Shown here: positions 7,799-10,092 of the stretch, one piece after another | Numbering within the stretch: the first letter of the stretch is position 1 | Layout of the letters: each line of letters starts with the position of its first letter | Assembly (NCBI GenBank): GCA_021779635.1 | Contig: JAJYAH010000188.1 | Coordinates: forward strand, 1-10,092 | Source of the DNA: Pseudomonadota bacterium | GTDB taxonomy: Bacteria > Pseudomonadota > Alphaproteobacteria > Rhizobiales > Xanthobacteraceae | Length of the DNA stretch: 10,092 bases | Direction: 5' to 3' | Translations under genes and position numbers: made by a program | The notes under the pieces: model-generated | The model's input: only the letters and a program-made list of their open reading frames with translations | Database searches by the model: none | What the model was told of the DNA's origin: nothing

Positions 7799-8009
7799 TG
7801 CTTCGGGCGATTGACCAAGAGGCTGTAACCAAATCGGCCAAACCAGCGAACTAATAGAGATACAAAGGCATGCAGTCCTGCCGTGCGCGTTGATGATGTT
7901 CAAGTGCGTCCGTCATGGGACTCCCGGTCCGGGGGAGAAACCAAGAATCTTCCTGCGGCCGGTCAAGCGATCTGAACCATGAGTATGAACGCTATCGCTT
8001 CTAGAATGA
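7799..8009. other. Non-coding spacer after the efflux operon
   Basis: I see no convincing gene here on either strand. A stem-loop around 7921-7939 (CTCCCGG against CCGGGGGAG, with a two-base bulge) lies about 120 bases after the channel gene's stop; it has no T run, so it is a poor intrinsic terminator, though it could stabilise the mRNA end. The remainder is featureless to my reading. Confidence 0.3.
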
Positions 8010-8140
8010 TGGGAGCCGGGTAAAGCCATCACCTATTGCCGTGACACCTATCGCGTGACCAAAGGCGACGGCAAGACATGGGCCTTCTGGGAGCGCAATC
8101 TGCGCTTCAGGACCGTCTCGAGCAAGGATGGGCCGGAGGA
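8010..8140 (+). pseudogene. Short protein remnant, possibly the C-terminal part of a c-type cytochrome-like protein
   Basis: The + frame opens after a TGA at 8007-8009 and reads WEPGKAITYCRDTYRVTKGD, then GKTWAFWERNLRFRTVSSKD and GPE, before turning into sequence that is antisense to the small - strand gene. The first 44 residues look like real protein (ordered aromatic/charged pattern, one Cys). I vaguely associate a 'YC.DTY.VT..DG....FWE.NLRF.TDSS..GP' pattern with tails of alphaproteobacterial periplasmic or c-type cytochrome proteins, but I cannot confirm that. There is no credible start codon with a Shine-Dalgarno sequence (only GTG at 8055), so it is a fragment cut at both sides. Confidence 0.35.
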
Positions 8141-8147
8141 CGTCCTC

Positions 8148-8384
8148 TCAATTTACACGCGGAACGACAGTCTTCGGGCCAGCGCGATAAGCGCGGGATT
8201 TGTTGGCTTTGCCTCCCCGCGCGTAGACGTCGACTCCCTGCGCGTAGATATCGCCTCCGCTGCTGATTTGCCGCGTCGAGGGGGCAACACTCGATTTTGG
8301 GCCGCCCACATACTGCTGAGCCATGCTGGACACAGTCAGGAATGACGTGATGAGTGCGACGGCAAGAATGTATTTGATGGTCAT
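8148..8384 (-). CDS. Small secreted protein of unknown function
   Basis: 78 aa on the - strand. The start is supported by a strong Shine-Dalgarno GGAGGG (complement of 8391-8396), 6 bases before the ATG. Residues 1-22 are a typical signal peptide (MTIKYILAVALITSFLTVSS, cleavage after SMA). The mature 56 residues start QQYVGGPKSSVAP, contain a short internal duplication DIYAQG/DVYARG, and are basic toward the end (KANKSRAYRAGPKTVVPRVN). No Cys or His cluster argues for metal binding. Two features resemble each other at DNA level: the GCGCGTAGA repeats at about 8219-8250 that encode the YAQG/YARG copies. I do not recognise a named family. The + strand frame covering the same bases (8055-8345) lacks a signal or Shine-Dalgarno sequence and is treated as a shadow here. 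Confidence 0.65.
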   Translation of the reverse strand: MTIKYILAVALITSFLTVSSMAQQYVGGPKSSVAPSTRQISSGGDIYAQGVDVYARGGKANKSRAYRAGPKTVVPRVN

Positions 8385-8583
8385 GGTTTTCCCTCCGGCA
8401 TTTACTCAAAAGTCCAACCGGCAGGTTACGCTCATGCTGCATTGAGCTTCATCAAAGCGGCGTGAGAATGCCTCGTTTTTAGGCTTCGGCGAAATCGTCC
8501 TTCTTGCCGCACAGGCGCGAGCCGCGTCCCCCTTCAAGGAAAATTGCTTTCAAATCAGATCTTTAGATGACCCTCTGGGCTGG

Positions 8584-8599
8584 TGGCACGCGATTTGCG
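8584..8599 (+). promoter_or_regulatory. Putative sigma-54 (RpoN) -24/-12 promoter
   Basis: TGGCACGCGATTTGCG matches the RpoN consensus TGGCACG-N4-TTGC(A/T) at every position except the last. The invariant GG (8585-8586) and GC (8597-8598) are separated by exactly 10 bases. Transcription would start near 8610, giving a leader of about 33 bases before the ATG at 8643, with the GAGGA ribosome site inside it. I found no convincing upstream NifA (TGT-N10-ACA) site. Orientation and placement fit the exported protein gene downstream. Confidence 0.55.
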
Positions 8600-8642
8600 A
8601 CGCGTGGCGCAGGATTGATCTGACACTGCCGAGGAAAAAGAC

Positions 8643-9166
8643 ATGCAGCGTGCCTGTTTGCTGCCGTTATATCGACGGCGCTAACCGTTACATCGGCTTC
8701 CGCGACCGTGATCATCAGCGGCGACGTTGGCGGCAAGATGAAGGACTACACAACACACTTTCGACAGGTGCGCGACTCCGGCGAGCCCGTCGTCATTTCC
8801 GGAACATGCGTTTCGGCCTGCACGATGGTGCTCGGACTCGTCCCGAGCGACCGAATCTGCGCCACCCCCAATGCGGTGCTTGGTTTCCATGCAGCATGGA
8901 TGTTCGATGGCTCCGGTAAACGCGTTGTCAGCGCGTCCGGGACGCAAGATCTAATGAATACCTATCCAGCTCCTGTGCGCGCCTGGGTCGCACGGCAGGG
9001 CGGGTTGACCCCAAAAATGATGTACATGCGAGGTCGTGATCTCGCCGCCATTATTGCTCCCTGCAATAGCTCACGCACGGCATCCGCTTCACGCGCGAAG
9101 CGCTCGGGTGGCGTTCTTCAAGTTGCCGATACAAATACGCCTCGCGCCAGTTTTGACGGGCGCTGA
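8643..9166 (+). pseudogene. Periplasmic ClpP/crotonase-like protein (COG3904-type) with a frameshift in its signal peptide
   Basis: GAGGA at 8631-8635 points to the ATG at 8643, which reads MQRACLLPLYRR and then stops. A different frame reads ACLFAAVISTALTVTSASA, a perfect signal peptide, straight into TVIISGDVGGKMKDYTTHFR and on to the TGA at 9164-9166, but it has no usable start codon upstream (stop at 8621-8623). One lost base near 8655-8662 would explain both. The body resembles predicted periplasmic proteins with a ClpP/crotonase-like fold: VVISGTCVSACTMVLGLVP carries the candidate nucleophile Ser (codon 8813-8815), followed by GFHAAW (His codon 8888-8890) and YPAPVRAWVARQGGLTPKMM. Substrate is unknown. 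A GTG at 8708 would make a cytoplasmic form lacking the export signal. The tail after IIAPC looks less conserved. The frameshift could be a real inactivation or a sequencing error. Confidence 0.6.
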
Positions 9167-9186
9167 ATAAGATTTCTGCATAGCAA

Positions 9187-9220
9187 GAGGAGCCAGTGGC
9201 GCCTCAAATGGCCACCATTT
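9187..9220. repeat. Two abutting dyads between convergent genes
   Basis: 9187-9205 is a 19-base dyad (GAGG.GCCA-G-TGGC.CCTC with one mismatched pair), immediately followed by AAATGG (9206-9211) and CCATTT (9215-9220) around a 3-base loop. They lie just after the ClpP-like gene and before the end of the convergent IclR remnant, where a bidirectional terminator or mRNA-end structure is plausible. A weaker inverted repeat, ACACCC (9225-9230)/GGGTGT (9246-9251), follows. There is no T run. The rest of 9167-9335 holds no gene I can support. Confidence 0.3.
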
Positions 9221-9335
9221 ACCGACACCCCGGAGTGAAGGCTGCGGGTGTTCGCGTTTCCAAGTCTTTACCATTCACTCGCGCCTTGATCCGGCCGGAG
9301 ATCGTGCCTAGTTCGCCATGTCCCGGGGGATCGGC

Positions 9336-9815
9336 TCAGGCGGGAAGCATCAATCGGATATTCTCGGAAGCGTGTGCCAGCGCCGACAGCATGGCGTTCT
9401 TGAGATCGGTGATTTCCAGGCTGCGGCGATTCCACACGCGTTGATCGAAGCCACGATGTCGCCTCGCATGCAGCGGAACCGCGATTGCGCGCAATCCGAA
9501 CATCATTTCCTCGTCGACGATCGAGTACCCTGTTGGCCCACCTGGGCCAGGAGCTTGCGCATCTGGACCGCGCCGGTCACCGACTTTTCAGTAAGTTGAT
9601 TGAGCTTGATCCGTCGCAGCAGTTCGGCGATTCGCTCGGGGCGCAAGACCCGCCCCATTGCCGCCACGTGGGCTGGCAGTCTCGTCCCCGTGCGACCAGG
9701 ATGCTGCTTGACTGGTGTGAATTGCTGCGGGTCACATAGAGCGCGTCGCAACCATCGAGCACGGCCGCCGCCGATACGTGGAAGGTGTCGCAGGCGTTGT
9801 TGTTCGTCCTCTTTA
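9336..9815 (-). pseudogene. IclR-family transcriptional regulator remnant, effector-binding half only
   Basis: Read on the - strand and allowing frame changes, this is the C-terminal (ligand-binding) domain of an IclR-type regulator. One frame gives DTFHVSAAAVLDGCDALYVTR and SILVARG. The next gives TRLPAHVAAMGRVL, ERIAELLRRIKLNQLTEKSV and MRKLLAQVGQQG. A third gives YSIVDEEMMFGLRAIAVPLH, then LEITDLKNAMLSALAHASEN and IRLMLPA with a TGA at 9336-9338. 'GTRLPAH...MGRVLL' and 'DEE...GLR.IAVP' are IclR hallmarks. Frame changes lie near 9680, near 9530 and in 9425-9465 (two compensating shifts; RGDIVASIN is in another frame). The N-terminal helix-turn-helix is absent, replaced by the integrase fragment. 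It cannot encode a working regulator. Its original target is unknown; members often control aromatic-compound catabolism. Confidence 0.8.
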
Positions 9816-9816
9816 G

Positions 9817-10092
9817 GTGGTGTCCATGATCGTCGACGGCACCGGTGTGGCGGAGACGGCCACGCGCACCGTTGGTCTTCTCGGAGGCATCCTTACATAT
9901 GCCGTTGAAGCAGGGATCATCGAGAGCAACCCGGCTCATGGCCTCCGCAAGCCAAAAGACAATGTGCGAAAGCGTCGGCTCTCGGAGGCCGAGGATCGAA
10001 TATTGGGTGCAATGCTCCGCGACGCCGGCAAGCAAGAGAAATTCATCACGATCGTGGATATCATCCGCCAGATTGCGCTGACCGGCTGCCGG
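9817..10092 (+). mobile_element. Tyrosine recombinase/phage integrase fragment, 5'-truncated, continues past window
   Basis: The frame is open from 9817 (after a TAG at 9814-9816) to the end of the window. From the ATG at 9826 it reads IVDGTGVAETATRTVGLLGG, ILTYAVEAGIIESNPAHGLR, KPKDNVRKRRLSEAEDRILG and IVDIIRQIALTGCR. This is the end of the core-binding domain and the start of the catalytic domain of phage-type integrases; the last residue visible, R in ALTGCR, is the usual first catalytic Arg. The remaining catalytic residues would lie outside. The N-terminal arm-binding and most of the core-binding domain (roughly 150-200 residues in full-length relatives) are missing, and the sequence upstream is the IclR remnant. 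No tRNA or att repeat is visible in the window. Possibly inactive, since no Shine-Dalgarno sequence or normal start is present. Confidence 0.85.

Noticed and set aside
9577..10035. A 152-codon - strand ORF as an intact gene
   Set aside because: Only its 3' half matches IclR sequence; the 5' half is antisense to the integrase fragment, and IclR similarity moves to another frame near 9680.
1..10092. CRISPR arrays, tRNA or rRNA genes, and complete insertion sequences
   Set aside because: I saw no regularly spaced repeats, no cloverleaf-like segment ending in CCA context, and no transposase with terminal repeats.

Overview
The window is GC-rich, with dense GTG/ATG starts and -10-poor spacers. 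Its protein signatures are typical of Alphaproteobacteria, most likely Rhizobiales of the Bradyrhizobium/Rhodopseudomonas/Nitrobacter group. That placement is my inference from protein style; there is no rRNA or tRNA here to confirm it.

Left part (1-7800), all on the + strand, is a copper/silver handling locus. In order: the 3' part of a DUF411 metal-binding protein gene interrupted by an in-frame TAG (2-481); a small Cys/Met-rich exported protein (545-901); a YtkA/FixH-like periplasmic protein (1000-1404); a 50-codon ORF that reads as the signal peptide and first few residues of an otherwise deleted TolC-family gene (1401-1553); a CusB-type periplasmic adaptor with two heavy-metal-binding motifs (1550-2983); a full CusA-type RND pump with the three-methionine Cu/Ag site (2980-6177); and, after a 226-base spacer, a lipoprotein outer-membrane channel of the TolC superfamily (6404-7798). 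The genes from 1000 to 6177 overlap by 4 bases at each junction (GTGA, ATGA, ATGA), so they look translationally coupled. CusA, CusB and one outer-membrane channel together would export Cu(I)/Ag(I) from the periplasm or inner membrane to outside. The small upstream proteins probably bind copper in the periplasm. No CusF, CusRS or CueR gene is visible in the window.

Middle part (7800-9170) is sparser. It holds a spacer, a short + strand protein remnant (about 8010-8140), a small secreted protein on the - strand (8148-8384), and a + strand periplasmic ClpP-like protein (8643-9166). The reading frame of the last is broken inside its signal peptide, and it is preceded by a good sigma-54 (RpoN) -24/-12 promoter match.

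Right part (9170-10092) is gene debris. A frameshifted IclR-family regulator lacking its DNA-binding half (9336 to about 9815, - strand) abuts a 5'-truncated tyrosine recombinase (about 9817 to window end, + strand). The broken genes at both edges, the truncated integrase and the TolC remnant suggest an accessory region that has been rearranged while the pump itself stayed intact.
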